Source: Pseudomonas sp. R5-89-07 (lineage in GTDB: Bacteria > Pseudomonadota > Gammaproteobacteria > Pseudomonadales > Pseudomonadaceae). Taken from it: a DNA stretch of 64,000 nt. The stretch's first letter is position 1. Each line of letters starts with the position of its first letter. Of the stretch, positions 1-8,460 are shown piece by piece. The stretch covers positions 1,674,001 through 1,738,000 of the forward strand of contig NZ_CP027727.1 in the NCBI RefSeq assembly GCF_003851685.1, read 5' to 3'. The notes under the pieces are model-generated. The model had not been told where the DNA came from. It did no database searches and saw only the letters and a program-made list of their open reading frames with translations. Both the position numbers and the translations under genes were made by a program.

Positions 1-176
1 TGGCAACCATCCTGCCTCAGGCGCTCGCCGAGGCGCAGGCTGGATTACGCGCCGTGGCCATCGAGCCGCCGTTGCCACACCGCACGGCGGCGCTGCTGAG
101 CCGCCGAGGCGCCTATCGCAGCGCCGCGTGCGCGGCATTTGTCGCGTTGATCAAGGCGCCGCCAGCCACTGACTGA
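1..176 (+). CDS. LysR-type regulator, C-terminal fragment (5' end outside window)
   Basis: The reading frame is open from the window edge to a TGA at 174-176 and encodes about 57 residues. The end (ATILPQALAEAQAGL, then RTAALLSRRGAYRSAAC, then FVALI) resembles the last helix and strand of LysR effector-binding domains, where a hydrophobic xxLLxRRG stretch precedes the final helix. This is family resemblance on a short piece, so the target and inducer cannot be read. It runs convergently into the PheC-like gene and the two coding ends overlap by about 26 bases. Confidence 0.6.
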   Translation, partial: ATILPQALAEAQAGLRAVAIEPPLPHRTAALLSRRGAYRSAACAAFVALIKAPPATD

Positions 177-924
177 CGATGCCCTCATACACCCCGGTCG
201 CCACGCTCAGGTGCAGCCATTGGTCGACGTAGCTTTTCCAGGCCACATCGTCGCGGGGCAGCAGGAAGGCTTTCTGGCTGTACTGCATCTGCCGCTCGGG
301 GTTGACCGCACACAGCCCCGGCTTTTGCTTTTGCTGGTAACGCGCTTCGCTGGCGTCGGTGATCATCACGTCGGCCTTGCCCGCCAGCAGCTCGTCAAAA
401 ATCGTCACATTGTCGTGCAGGCGTATCTGCGCCTGGCCCAGGTGAGCGCGGGCGAACACCTCGTTGGTGCCGCCCGCCGGCTCGATCACCCGCACCTGGG
501 GCTGGTTGATCTGCTCGACGCTCTGGTAGCGCTGCACGTCGGCGCAGCGCACCAGCGGGATCTTGCCGTCGACACCCAGCGGCTCGCTGAAGAAGGCTTT
601 TTTCTGGCGTTCCAGCGACACCGAAATACCGCCCACGGCAATGTCGCAGCGTTGCGCAAGAAAATCCGGCATCAGGGTTTTCCAAGTGGTGGGCACCCAG
701 GTAATCGTCGCGTTGAGGCTCTTGGCCAGGGACTCGGCCATGGCGATGTCGATGCCTTGATAGCGGCCATCGGCACGCAGCGAGGTGTAAGGCATGTAGT
801 CGCCGGTGGTGCACACCGTCAGCGTGCCACGCTCGATCACCTGGTCGAGGCGTGACGGGCTGGTATCGGCCAGCGCGGTGGTTGCCACGCTTGCCAGTAC
901 ACACAGGGCTAGAGGAGCTTTCAT
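151..924 (-). CDS. pheC: Periplasmic cyclohexadienyl dehydratase-like / solute-binding protein (PheC family)
   Basis: 257 residues with a cleavable signal peptide (hydrophobic core, then ALA-D near residue 19), so periplasmic. The fold is that of amino-acid-binding proteins (SBP family 3). Several segments match what I know of P. aeruginosa cyclohexadienyl dehydratase PheC: CTTGDYMPY near residue 38, GGISVSLERQ, PAGGTNEVFARA, DNVTIFDELLAGKADVMITD, LCAVNPE and the YVDQWLH end. PheC converts prephenate or arogenate to phenylpyruvate or phenylalanine. No ABC permease or ATPase genes adjoin it, which favours an enzyme or orphan binding protein over a transporter subunit. An AAGGA sequence lies upstream of the ATG at 924. 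A plain amino-acid-binding protein is the main alternative. Confidence 0.75.
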   Translation of the reverse strand: MKAPLALCVLASVATTALADTSPSRLDQVIERGTLTVCTTGDYMPYTSLRADGRYQGIDIAMAESLAKSLNATITWVPTTWKTLMPDFLAQRCDIAVGGISVSLERQKKAFFSEPLGVDGKIPLVRCADVQRYQSVEQINQPQVRVIEPAGGTNEVFARAHLGQAQIRLHDNVTIFDELLAGKADVMITDASEARYQQKQKPGLCAVNPERQMQYSQKAFLLPRDDVAWKSYVDQWLHLSVATGVYEGIVSQWLAAP

Positions 925-1112
925 GCGGTCGAGTCCTTGGGGCAGGTCGGGCGGTCATTATTTCCAGCGCAGGGCAGGGTGGCAAGGCACACCCCATACG
1001 TGCCGGATTATCAACGGCAGGAGTCGACGGGCTTTCGACCTTTTTTTCACGTTGCGGTGGTTAAGCTGCGGATCAAGGACGTTTACTTTCGTCATATCCA
1101 TATGAGCCCGCG

Positions 1113-1712
1113 ATGTCGCCACAGCCTCCATCTTCCATCGAGACCGAATTCACCGAGCGCTATGACCGTGAGCATGCCAGGGTCTGCGGTGCTACACGCC
1201 CGCTTGGCCTGTTGCAGCGCCTGGCCGCGTGGCGCGATGCACGGTTGGTGCGCCATGCGTTGAAGGTAGCCGGAGAACCGGGATTGATCCTGGACCTGGC
1301 CTGCGGGTCCGGGCGGTTCTGGCCGGTGCTGGGCGAGCACGTCAACCGGGTGATCCTGGCCTCGGACAGTTCCCAGGACATGCTCGACCATGCCCGCACC
1401 CATCATCCGGCGGCGTTGCTCAAACGTGTCAAGACATTCCCCGGCTCGGCGTTTTCCATCGGCCTTTCAGCCAATGCGGTGGATTGCATCTTCTGCCTGG
1501 AGTTGTTTCGCCATGTGCCCAACACCGAGGTGCGCCTGGCGTTGCTGCGCGAATTTCACCGGGTCAGTCGCGACACCGTGATTGTGTCCGTGAACGCGCG
1601 CACGCCGGTTGAGGATGAGTTTCGCCAGGCGGGTTTCAAGGTCTTGAATCGCCGGGAGTTCCTGCCGGGCTCCACGCTATGGTCTGTCTATGTCCTGGGT
1701 AAGAGGGGATAA
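1113..1712 (+). CDS. Class I SAM-dependent methyltransferase
   Basis: 199 residues. Motif I of the Rossmann methyltransferase fold is clear (LILDLACGSGRFWPVL, near residues 58-73), followed by an acidic loop (ASDSSQDML) and a post-motif VDCIFCLELFRHV segment, as in the Methyltransf_11 family. The protein is short and lacks any added substrate domain, so the acceptor (small molecule, lipid or protein) cannot be told. It is soluble with no signal peptide. It stands alone between the divergent pheC-like gene and rnd. The start at 1113 is the only good ATG before motif I; its ribosome binding site is weak. Confidence 0.85.
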   Translation: MSPQPPSSIETEFTERYDREHARVCGATRPLGLLQRLAAWRDARLVRHALKVAGEPGLILDLACGSGRFWPVLGEHVNRVILASDSSQDMLDHARTHHPAALLKRVKTFPGSAFSIGLSANAVDCIFCLELFRHVPNTEVRLALLREFHRVSRDTVIVSVNARTPVEDEFRQAGFKVLNRREFLPGSTLWSVYVLGKRG

Positions 1713-1834
1713 CTCCCGCTTGTCGGACTATTCTTCATTTCCTGTCTGAGTTTTCATGGTTGCCTGTGCACTGCGGATGCTCGCAAGTCCCTTTCGCGAT
1801 ATATACTGCGCGCCATTCTTCAAGGGAGAGCCGT

Positions 1835-2968
1835 GTGGCCATCGATATTCACTGGATCTGCGACAACGATAGCCTCGGCCAGCATTGCGCCCAATGGCAG
1901 CAGTTGCCATTCGTCGCCCTCGACACCGAATTCATGCGGGTCGACACCTTCTACCCCATTGCCGGGCTGATCCAGATCGGTGATGGCGTGCGCGCTTACC
2001 TGATCGATCCCCTGACCATCGACAACTGGGCACCCCTGGCCGCCTTGCTGGAAAACCCGGGCGTGATCAAGGTGGTACACGCCTGCAGCGAAGACCTGGA
2101 AGTGCTGCTGCGCCTGACCGGCAGCCTGCCGGCGCCATTGTTCGACACGCAGTTGGCCGCGGCGTACCTGAACCTGGGTTTCTCCATGGGTTACTCGCGA
2201 CTGGTGCAAGCGGTGCTCGACATCGACTTGCCCAAGGGCGAGACGCGCTCGGACTGGCTGCAGCGGCCATTGTCCGAAACCCAAGTGAGCTATGCCGCCG
2301 AAGACGCCGTGCACTTGGCCGAAGTGTATATCCGCCTGCGCCCGCGTTTGTCAGACGACAAGTACGCCTGGGTACTGGAAGACGGTGCCGAACTGGTGGC
2401 CAACCTGCGTCGCGAAGTCGACCCGTACGAGGTGTACCGCGACGCCAAGCTGGCCTGGAAGCTGTCGCGCGCCCAGCTCGCCGTACTGCGTGAACTGTGC
2501 GCCTGGCGCGAGCAGCAAGCCCGTGCCCGTGACCTGCCGCGCAACCGCATCATCCGTGAACACTCGTTATGGCCCCTGGCCAAATCCCAGCCGGATAACC
2601 TCGCCGCCCTGGGCAAGATCGAAGACATGCACCCGCGCACTGTGCGTCAGGATGGCCAGTTCCTGCTGGACCTGATCAAGCGTGCGGGCAGCGTGCCCAT
2701 GGACCAATGGCCACCTGCTGTGCCTGAACCGCTGCCGGTCGATGCCGCTGCGCTGATCAAGCAACTGCGCGCCCTGGGCCAGGCCGAAGCCGAGCGCCTG
2801 GACATGGCGCCGGAACTGATGCTGCGCAAGAAAACCCTCGAAGCCCTGGTTAAAAGCGGCTACCCCGATGGGCCTTACCAATTGCCAGACTCGCTGCGTG
2901 GCTGGCGCCGCGAGTTGATGGGCCAGGCGCTGCTGGACAGCCTGGCCACTGCCGGAGAACAGCCTTGA
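1835..2968 (+). CDS. rnd: Ribonuclease D
   Basis: 3'-to-5' exoribonuclease that trims tRNA and other small RNA precursors. I place the start at the GTG at 1835, preceded by AAGGGAGAG at 1822-1830. This gives 377 residues, matching the usual length (E. coli about 375) and the normal N-terminus just before the catalytic VALDTEFMR. The DEDD catalytic set is visible: D and E in DTEFMR, D in [10 protein letters not shown], and the YxxxD pattern in [10 protein letters not shown]. An HRDC domain follows ([20 protein letters not shown] region) and a second HRDC-like helical part ends the protein. The stop overlaps the ycgL start (TTGA), indicating translational coupling. Confidence 0.95.
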   Translation: MAIDIHWICDNDSLGQHCAQWQQLPFVALDTEFMRVDTFYPIAGLIQIGDGVRAYLIDPLTIDNWAPLAALLENPGVIKVVHACSEDLEVLLRLTGSLPAPLFDTQLAAAYLNLGFSMGYSRLVQAVLDIDLPKGETRSDWLQRPLSETQVSYAAEDAVHLAEVYIRLRPRLSDDKYAWVLEDGAELVANLRREVDPYEVYRDAKLAWKLSRAQLAVLRELCAWREQQARARDLPRNRIIREHSLWPLAKSQPDNLAALGKIEDMHPRTVRQDGQFLLDLIKRAGSVPMDQWPPAVPEPLPVDAAALIKQLRALGQAEAERLDMAPELMLRKKTLEALVKSGYPDGPYQLPDSLRGWRRELMGQALLDSLATAGEQP

Positions 2969-3258
2969 AACGTATTTGCTCCATTTATCGCAGCTTGAAA
3001 AAAGACGGCATGTACCTCTACGTCCTCAAAAGTGATGCCTTGGAGCGGGTGCCAGAGCCGCTGATGGCGGCCTTCGGCAAGCCGCATCATGCATTCGACA
3101 TGGTGCTGACACCGGAGCGCAAGCTGTCGCGCGAAGACATCGCCGTGGTCCTGGAAAACCTCGACAAGCAGGGCTACCACCTGCAAATGCCGCCGGCCGA
3201 GGACGAGTACATCGAACACTTGCCCGAAGAGCTGCTGCGCCGCAACGACCCGATGTAG
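2965..3258 (+). CDS. ycgL: YcgL domain protein
   Basis: 97 residues, the length of the YcgL family (DUF709), recognised from [20 protein letters not shown], the [12 protein letters not shown] centre and the LPEELLRRN end. The start is a TTG at 2965 that overlaps the rnd TGA by four bases, so ycgL is probably translated by coupling to rnd. The family is small, cytoplasmic and of unknown biochemical role. Its constant pairing with RNase D suggests a link to RNA processing, which is inference. A rho-independent terminator follows at 3267-3290. Confidence 0.93.
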   Translation: MKRICSIYRSLKKDGMYLYVLKSDALERVPEPLMAAFGKPHHAFDMVLTPERKLSREDIAVVLENLDKQGYHLQMPPAEDEYIEHLPEELLRRNDPM

Positions 3259-3266
3259 TTCGGTGG

Positions 3267-3290
3267 GTGCCCGGTGTCGGGCACATTTTT
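3267..3290 (+). terminator. Rho-independent terminator of rnd-ycgL
   Basis: A perfect 7-bp stem GTGCCCG/CGGGCAC with a GTGT loop is followed by ATTTTT. It starts 9 bases after the ycgL stop. Confidence 0.85.
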
Positions 3291-3367
3291 CAACGCAATC
3301 GTAATGAGTTGGCGGTGGCCGTAAGGATGCGGGCGGCCGTCTGCACTGTTTTTGAAAGGTTTGAACC

Positions 3368-4300
3368 ATGCGTGTTCTGATTGCTGAACAGGATCACCCG
3401 CTCTACGCCCAATTGCTTCGCGAAGCCGCGCCGGACCTCGAGGTGCTGACCAGCGGCGACTCGGCCGAGCTCTCGCGCCTGGCCGCCGATTGCCCGGTGT
3501 GGCTGGGCCAGCCGGACCTGTTGGCGACGCTGTTGCGCCAGGGCCATCACCCGCAATGGTTGCAATCGACCTGGGCTGGCATCACGCCGCTGCTGGCCGA
3601 AGGCCTGCCGCGTGATTATCGCCTGACCCGCGCGGTCGGCATCTTTGGGCAGGTCATGGCCGAATTCGTCCTGACCTACCTGCTCGGCCACGAACGTGAA
3701 GTGTTGGCGCGGCTGGTCAGCCAGGTCGAGCGCAAGTGGGACAACCGCATGGGCCAGAGCCTGGCGGGGCGCAAGGTATTGGTGGTCGGTACCGGCGACA
3801 TTGGCCAGAGCGTGGCGCAGTTCCTGTTGCCGTTTGGCGTGAAGCTGTACGGCATTGCCAGCACCGCTCGCGAGCAGGCGCCATTTATCGAAGTCGCCGG
3901 GCTCGATCAGTTGGGCCGACTCGTGGGCGAGGTGGATTATGTGATCAACCTGCTGCCCAACACGCCCGAAACCCATGATCTGTACGATGCCGCACTGTTC
4001 AAGCAATTCAAGCCGACCGGATTGTTCATCAACGTCGGGCGCGGTGTGGCGGTGGTCGATGCCGACCTGGTCGAAGCCCTGAAAGAAGGCCACCTGGCCG
4101 GAGCGGTGATCGACGTGTGCCGCCAGGAGCCGCTGCCGCAGCGCCACCCGTTCTGGACGGCGTGGGGCTTGTTGTTGACAGGGCACAGCTCGGCGCCGAC
4201 CTCGCCGTCGATGATGGTGGAACTGTTCGTGCAGAACGTGCGTGCGTACCAGGCTAAACAAGCCCTGCGCGGCGAAGTGGATTTCGAGCGCGGCTACTGA
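3368..4300 (+). CDS. D-2-hydroxyacid dehydrogenase (NAD-dependent)
   Basis: 310 residues. The C-terminal two thirds hold the NAD-binding Rossmann domain with VVGTGDIGQSVAQFL (about residues 139-153). The substrate Arg sits in NVGRGVAVVDADLV, the catalytic Glu in DVCRQEPLP, and the catalytic His in LLTGHSSAP near residue 276. Members reduce 2-keto acids such as glyoxylate, hydroxypyruvate or phenylpyruvate to D-hydroxy acids; the sequence does not decide among these. It is cytoplasmic and follows rnd-ycgL after a terminator, so it is probably transcribed alone. An AAAGG sequence lies upstream of the ATG. Confidence 0.9.
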   Translation: MRVLIAEQDHPLYAQLLREAAPDLEVLTSGDSAELSRLAADCPVWLGQPDLLATLLRQGHHPQWLQSTWAGITPLLAEGLPRDYRLTRAVGIFGQVMAEFVLTYLLGHEREVLARLVSQVERKWDNRMGQSLAGRKVLVVGTGDIGQSVAQFLLPFGVKLYGIASTAREQAPFIEVAGLDQLGRLVGEVDYVINLLPNTPETHDLYDAALFKQFKPTGLFINVGRGVAVVDADLVEALKEGHLAGAVIDVCRQEPLPQRHPFWTAWGLLLTGHSSAPTSPSMMVELFVQNVRAYQAKQALRGEVDFERGY

Positions 4301-4323
4301 TACGAACGCGGGCGCGGACAAAA

Positions 4324-4413
4324 TGTGGGAGGGGGCTTGCCCCCGATAGCAGTGTGTCAGTCAATGCATAAGTTGGCTGATCCACCGCAATCGGGGGCAA
4401 GCCCCCTCCCACA
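4324..4413. repeat. REP doublet (GGGGGCTTGCCCCC type)
   Basis: Left arm at 4324-4347 (TGTGGGAGGGGGCTTGCCCC...) and inverted right arm at 4390-4413, separated by a 42-bp spacer that is itself roughly palindromic. It lies between convergent 3' ends. Confidence 0.95.
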
Positions 4414-4430
4414 TGGGTTCTGCGCATAAC

Positions 4431-5015
4431 TCAGAGAGTGAAGTCACCTTCCGAGACCAGCTCGCTCAGCGGCTTGCGCGGGCTCGGCGCCTCGCGGCCC
4501 TGCAGGTACTCCGGCAGGCTCGATTTATCCCCCAGCTTGCCGATGGCCACGGCGGCGTGCAGTGCATAACCTTGCGGAATCTTCAGCTCCTTGCGGGTCA
4601 ATTCCTGATCGAAGCCGGCCATGCCGTGGGTGTGCCAGCCGTCGATGCTGGCTTGCAGGGCCAGGTGGCCCCACGCGGCGCCAGTGTCGAAGGTGTGCCA
4701 CAGGGCAGGGGTTTCTTCCGTGGCGCCGGGGGCGATGAAGTCGGTTTTCGAGGCGATGATCACCAGCGCCGACGCATGCTGCGCCCAGCCCCGGTTGAAT
4801 TCATTCAGCAGGCCCAGGAAACGTTCCCAATCCGGCGTATCGCGGCGGGCATAAAGAAAGCGCCATGGTTGTGAGTTGTAGGCCGACGGTGCCCAGCGCG
4901 CGGCCTCGAAGAAGCTCAGCAACGTTTCCTGGGAGATGCTCTCGCCGGTGAAGGCGCGAGGCGACCAGCGTTCGGTGAACTGGGTATGGATTGGATAGTC
5001 GGCAATACGTGTCAT
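4431..5015 (-). CDS. Nitroreductase family protein
   Basis: 194 residues of the FMN-dependent nitroreductase fold. The FMN-phosphate-binding N-terminal signature is present (ERWSPRAFTGESIS), followed by RWAPSAYNSQPWRF and the later GAAWGHLALQASIDGW helix and AVAIGKLGDK end. Such enzymes use NAD(P)H to reduce nitroaromatics, quinones or, in some members, unsaturated carbonyls. The physiological substrate cannot be read. It is cytoplasmic and a single-gene unit facing ycgN across a 153-bp divergent region. An AGGAA sequence precedes the ATG at 5015. Confidence 0.9.
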   Translation of the reverse strand: MTRIADYPIHTQFTERWSPRAFTGESISQETLLSFFEAARWAPSAYNSQPWRFLYARRDTPDWERFLGLLNEFNRGWAQHASALVIIASKTDFIAPGATEETPALWHTFDTGAAWGHLALQASIDGWHTHGMAGFDQELTRKELKIPQGYALHAAVAIGKLGDKSSLPEYLQGREAPSPRKPLSELVSEGDFTL

Positions 5016-5168
5016 AAGCAGTTCCTGAGCGTCATTTAGGCGCTCAAAACTACTGCGCTGCCACTAGACTGACAAGTGTTGTTACACCGCCAGTCGACAG
5101 CGCTTGGCCCCAAGGGGCTTGGGCACTAGACTGGCGACCTTTCCACCTACCGATACTGATGCAGAGCC

Positions 5169-5618
5169 ATGGCCGCCAAAGTCGAACCTTTCTGGATACG
5201 CAAGACCCTTGAACACCTCGACCAGGAGGAGTGGGAGTCGTTGTGCGATGGCTGTGGCCTGTGCTGCCTGCAAAAGCTTGAGGATGAAGACGACAACAGC
5301 GTCTATTACACGCGTATAGCCTGCAAACTGCTGGACCTGAAAACCTGCCAGTGCACTGACTATCCCAATCGTCGCGCGTCGGTGCCGGACTGTATCCAGC
5401 TCACGCCGGGGCAGGCCGACCAGTTCAAATGGCTGCCGCCCACCTGCGGCTACCGCCTGGTCAGCGAACGCAAGGATCTGCCGCTCTGGCACCACCTGGT
5501 CTGCGGCGACCGCGACGCCGTGCACCACGAACGCATTTCCCAGTCCGGGCGCATGCTCAGTGAAGGCAGCGTGCCAGAGGATGACTGGGAGGATTACCTC
5601 ATCTTCCGCGCGGGTTGA
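5169..5618 (+). CDS. ycgN: YcgN family cysteine-cluster protein (UPF0260)
   Basis: 149 residues, full length for UPF0260. The defining cysteines are seen in [18 protein letters not shown] (residues about 25-42), then [24 protein letters not shown] and PPTCGYRLV, a set typical of a zinc or iron-sulfur binding fold. No function is established. Its stop lies 13 bases before the start of the secreted peptidase-like gene, so the two form an operon. Confidence 0.92.
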   Translation: MAAKVEPFWIRKTLEHLDQEEWESLCDGCGLCCLQKLEDEDDNSVYYTRIACKLLDLKTCQCTDYPNRRASVPDCIQLTPGQADQFKWLPPTCGYRLVSERKDLPLWHHLVCGDRDAVHHERISQSGRMLSEGSVPEDDWEDYLIFRAG

Positions 5619-5631
5619 ACGAGGAGTGCCT

Positions 5632-6852
5632 ATGAGGGTGGGATTCAAGCTGGCAACCTGTGCCCTGTTGCTGGTGCTGAGCATGCCGGCGTGGAGCGCC
5701 AGGAAAGTCGACCTGGATTACCACGTCAAACTCCTGCCCCAGAGCGATCAGGCCGAAGTGCGCGTGAGCCTGTCCCAGGGTTCGGCGGTGCGCAGCCTGG
5801 ATTTTGACCTTGGCGGCGAAGGCCACTACAGCGACTTCAAGGCCGATGGGCGATGGAAGGTCAGTGGTGCTCGTGGTGTTTGGCAACCTGGCGCCGACAA
5901 GGCCAGCCTGACCTACCGCGTACGCCTCACCCATGGGCACAAACCGGGCGTCTTCGAGGCGCGGATAACGCCGGGCTGGGCGCTGTTTCGTGGCGATGAC
6001 CTGGTACCCACCGCACGGCTGGATCAACAGGACGGCGTCGAGCTGGTCTCGCGGCTGATGTTCGAACTGCCGCCGGGTTGGAAAAGCGTCGAGACCGCCT
6101 GGCCGCGCATCGGCAAGAACAGATTCCGCATCGACAACGTGTCCCGCTTGTTCGACCGCCCCACTGGCTGGATGCTCGCGGGCAACCTGGGCAGCCGCCG
6201 CATGCGCCTGGGGGAAACCGATGTGACCGTGAGCTCGCCCAAGGGCCAGGGCATGCGGCGCATGGATGTGCTGACGCTGCTGACCTTCGTCTGGCCGCAA
6301 GTGGAAGCCGCCTTCCCGCGCCACCCGGCCAAGTTGCTGGTAGTGGGCGCCAGCGATCCGATGCGCCGTGGCGCATTTGCCGCGCGTGACTCGATCTACC
6401 TCAACAGCCGCACGCCGCTGGTCGGCGAAGACGGCAGCAGCCCGTTGATCCGCGAAGTGGTGCAGGCCATCGCCCGCTTCAATGACCACGACACCAGTGA
6501 CTGGATCAGCGAGGGCCTGGCCGAGTACTACGCCATCGAACTGGTACGCCGCGCCGGAGGTATCACCGATGAGCGGTATCAGGCGATACAGGCGCGCTTG
6601 GCCAGGGAGGGCAAGGACGTGACCAGCCTGCGCGGGGAGCACGTCAGCGGCGCGACGGTGTCACGGGCGGTGGTGGTGTTGCAGGAACTGGACCGGGAAA
6701 TCCGCGTGAAAACCCACAACAAGCGCTCGCTGGATGACCTGGCGCAAGCGGTAATGCGCGACGACAGCATTACCACGAAGGCGTTTGTGCAGTTGGCCGA
6801 GAACATCATCGGCGAGTCATCGGTGGTACTCGACAGCAAGTTGCTACGCTGA
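5632..6852 (+). CDS. Secreted M1/M61 peptidase-like protein, probably lacking zinc ligands
   Basis: 406 residues from the ATG at 5632, which has GAGGAG at 5621-5626 and is followed by a signal peptide (LATCALLLVLSMPAWSA) cut after about residue 22. The body has a beta-rich N-terminal half and a helical part with LIREVVQAIARF and DWISEGLAEYYAIEL. The second motif looks like the NEGxAxYxE stretch of gluzincin peptidases (M1, M61). Where HExxH would stand I read REVVQ (residues 274-278), so both histidines are missing while Glu275 and the distal Glu294 remain. It is likely a periplasmic non-catalytic relative. It is co-transcribed with ycgN, and no function is known to me. Confidence 0.7.
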   Translation: MRVGFKLATCALLLVLSMPAWSARKVDLDYHVKLLPQSDQAEVRVSLSQGSAVRSLDFDLGGEGHYSDFKADGRWKVSGARGVWQPGADKASLTYRVRLTHGHKPGVFEARITPGWALFRGDDLVPTARLDQQDGVELVSRLMFELPPGWKSVETAWPRIGKNRFRIDNVSRLFDRPTGWMLAGNLGSRRMRLGETDVTVSSPKGQGMRRMDVLTLLTFVWPQVEAAFPRHPAKLLVVGASDPMRRGAFAARDSIYLNSRTPLVGEDGSSPLIREVVQAIARFNDHDTSDWISEGLAEYYAIELVRRAGGITDERYQAIQARLAREGKDVTSLRGEHVSGATVSRAVVVLQELDREIRVKTHNKRSLDDLAQAVMRDDSITTKAFVQLAENIIGESSVVLDSKLLR

Positions 6853-6877
6853 GTCCCAGGCCGTGCACAAAGCAAAA

Positions 6878-6966
6878 TGTGGGAGGGGGCTTGCCCCCGA
6901 TAGCGGTGGGTCAGCTGGAAATAGGCTGACTGACACTCTGCTATCGGGGGCAAGCCCCCTCCCACA
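6878..6966. repeat. REP doublet (GGGGGCTTGCCCCC type)
   Basis: Arms at 6878-6901 and 6943-6966 in inverted orientation, 89 bp in all, between two convergent genes. The spacer starts AGCGGTGGGTCAG and ends CTGACACTCTGCT. Confidence 0.95.
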
Positions 6967-6974
6967 TTTTCAGA

Positions 6975-7325
6975 TCAGCCTGTGGTTTTAACGGCCTTCT
7001 CAGTCGCCACTTCGGCCTTGGTCTTCAGGTTTTTCAGCTCCGCGCCCGCCCGCTCGATCTTTGTGCGTACGCTGTTCATCTCCTGGCGGCCGTGCTCCAG
7101 CTTGTCCTTGAGCGAGCAATGCCCGGTGAAGCCACGGACCAGCGCCATGCCGCCGATTGCCACCTGGATCAGCCCGAAGATTCCGCCACGGCGCAGGCCT
7201 TTGCCGGCCATTATCGCTCCACCGGCCACCGAGCCGATGCGTTCCCAGCCATGCACGTTTTGTGTGCGGGAGGCTGCGGGCTGCTGATGTTCGATGATAG
7301 GTCGCAGGTTTTGGCTGTCGCTCAT
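6975..7325 (-). CDS. DUF2892 (YgaP-like) membrane protein
   Basis: 116 residues. A glycine-rich pair of hydrophobic segments (IGSVAGGAIMAGKGL and IFGLIQVAIGGMALVRGF, residues about 30-66) is followed by a GHCSLKDKL turn and a charged C-terminal helix with heptad character (residues 75-110). This fits the DUF2892 inner-membrane family, whose members have two short membrane helices. The function is unknown. It is transcribed away from the TrmH-type gene region as a single unit; its 3' end abuts a REP doublet. Confidence 0.75.
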   Translation of the reverse strand: MSDSQNLRPIIEHQQPAASRTQNVHGWERIGSVAGGAIMAGKGLRRGGIFGLIQVAIGGMALVRGFTGHCSLKDKLEHGRQEMNSVRTKIERAGAELKNLKTKAEVATEKAVKTTG

Positions 7326-7392
7326 GATCCGTCTCCAACAAAGGCAAGTGTAAATAGCTGACTGTTCCCCAGCGCCGGATGTTCCCGATATT

Positions 7393-7860
7393 TCAGTATT
7401 TGGGGCCCGAGCGGGTGTTGTTGCCCTTGGCCAGGCGGTCGTAGAGCACCACGTTGACGGTGGCGGCGAGGTTCATGCAGCCGGTGGTCGGAATGTAGAC
7501 CACGTCTTCGCACCAGTCGCGGATCTCTTTATCCAGCGAGCCGTCCTCCGGACCGAAGATATACAGCGCGCGGTCGGGGTGGGTGTATTCGGGCAGCGGA
7601 CGGGCGCCTTCCACCAGTTCCACCGCGACAGGAATGCAGCCCAGCGGCAGGATCTTTTTAAGGTCATCGATGCCGATCAGCGGGATATCGTGATGAACCT
7701 TCTTGGTGTCGGTGACGAAATCCCGCGCGCGCTCGTAACGCACGCCGGTGTAGAACACCGAAGCCACGCCGTAGCAGCCGGCGGCGCGCATCACCGAACC
7801 GACGTTTTCAGGGGATTTGGGGTTGTACAGGCCGATGCAGCTGTAGCGTTTATTGCCCAC
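7393..7860 (-). CDS. TrmH/SpoU-family RNA 2'-O-methyltransferase
   Basis: 155 residues, a minimal SPOUT methyltransferase. Motif 1 is PENVGSVMRAAGCYGV near the N-terminus. The knotted SAM-binding C-terminus shows ALYIFGPEDGSL and IPTTGCMNLAATVNVVLYD, with the conserved Asn in NLAATVNV. The size is like TrmL (tRNA wobble 2'-O-methylation), but the motif details differ enough that I leave the RNA target open. The start is a GTG at 7860. A single-gene unit, cytoplasmic. Confidence 0.88.
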   Translation of the reverse strand: MGNKRYSCIGLYNPKSPENVGSVMRAAGCYGVASVFYTGVRYERARDFVTDTKKVHHDIPLIGIDDLKKILPLGCIPVAVELVEGARPLPEYTHPDRALYIFGPEDGSLDKEIRDWCEDVVYIPTTGCMNLAATVNVVLYDRLAKGNNTRSGPKY

Positions 7861-7930
7861 GGGGAAAGGTGCCTTGGAGAAAAACCGCGATTATACGGCC
7901 TTGGGGCATCGTGGTGCTGGGGCGATCGCT

Positions 7931-8001
7931 ATCGGGAGCAAGCCCCCTCTCACATTTGACTGTGTTCACAATCATAATGTGGGAGGGGGCTTGCCCCCGA
8001 T
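7931..8001. repeat. REP doublet, opposite orientation
   Basis: The right-hand type arm comes first (7931-7954, with two changes: GGGAGC and CTCTCACA), then the left-hand type arm at 7978-8001. The unit is 71 bp with a 23-bp spacer, shorter than the standard doublets. Confidence 0.9.
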
Positions 8002-8026
8002 GAGGCCAGAACAGGCAACAAAATCC

Positions 8027-8404
8027 TCAGTCGTCCTTCTTCATCAACCCCGCCAACGCCGCAAACGGGTTGTGCGTGGCCTTGGCAATCGTCGGGCTGC
8101 TGGTGGAGCCTTCGCCGAAATACTGCTGGTCGGTATAGCGCGAGTGCTCGTTGTCATGACAGTACAGGCAGAGCAACTCCCAGTTGGAGCCGTCCTGGGG
8201 GTTGTCGTCATGATTGTGGTTGCGGTGATGCACGGTCAGTTCGCTCAGGCGCTTGCCGGCGAATTCGCGGGCGCAGCGGCCGCACACGTGGGGGTACATT
8301 TTCAGGGCTTTGTCGCGGTAGCCCATTTCCCGGTCGCGCTGGGCATCGGCGAGGATGCGGTCCAGCTTGGCGGTGTGGGAGGGCGGGTTGGTCGAGCTCA
8401 TCAT
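8027..8404 (-). CDS. yajD: HNH nuclease family protein YajD
   Basis: 125 residues. It matches E. coli YajD closely as I recall it: DKALKMYPHVCGRCAREF, LSELTVHHRNHNHDDNP, DGSNWELLCLYCHDNEHS, and the NPFAALAGLMKK end. The HNH motif is HHRNHNH...N...H with two CxxC zinc pairs. The biological substrate is not known. Two start codons are adjacent (8404 and 8401). AGGAG at 8407-8411 is better spaced for the second, so the protein may be 124 residues. A single-gene unit. Confidence 0.92.
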   Translation of the reverse strand: MMSSTNPPSHTAKLDRILADAQRDREMGYRDKALKMYPHVCGRCAREFAGKRLSELTVHHRNHNHDDNPQDGSNWELLCLYCHDNEHSRYTDQQYFGEGSTSSPTIAKATHNPFAALAGLMKKDD

Positions 8405-8460
8405 GGCTCCTGGCTATTGGGTGGTCACGGACAGGTTGATTCTAGCTAATCACGGCGCAA

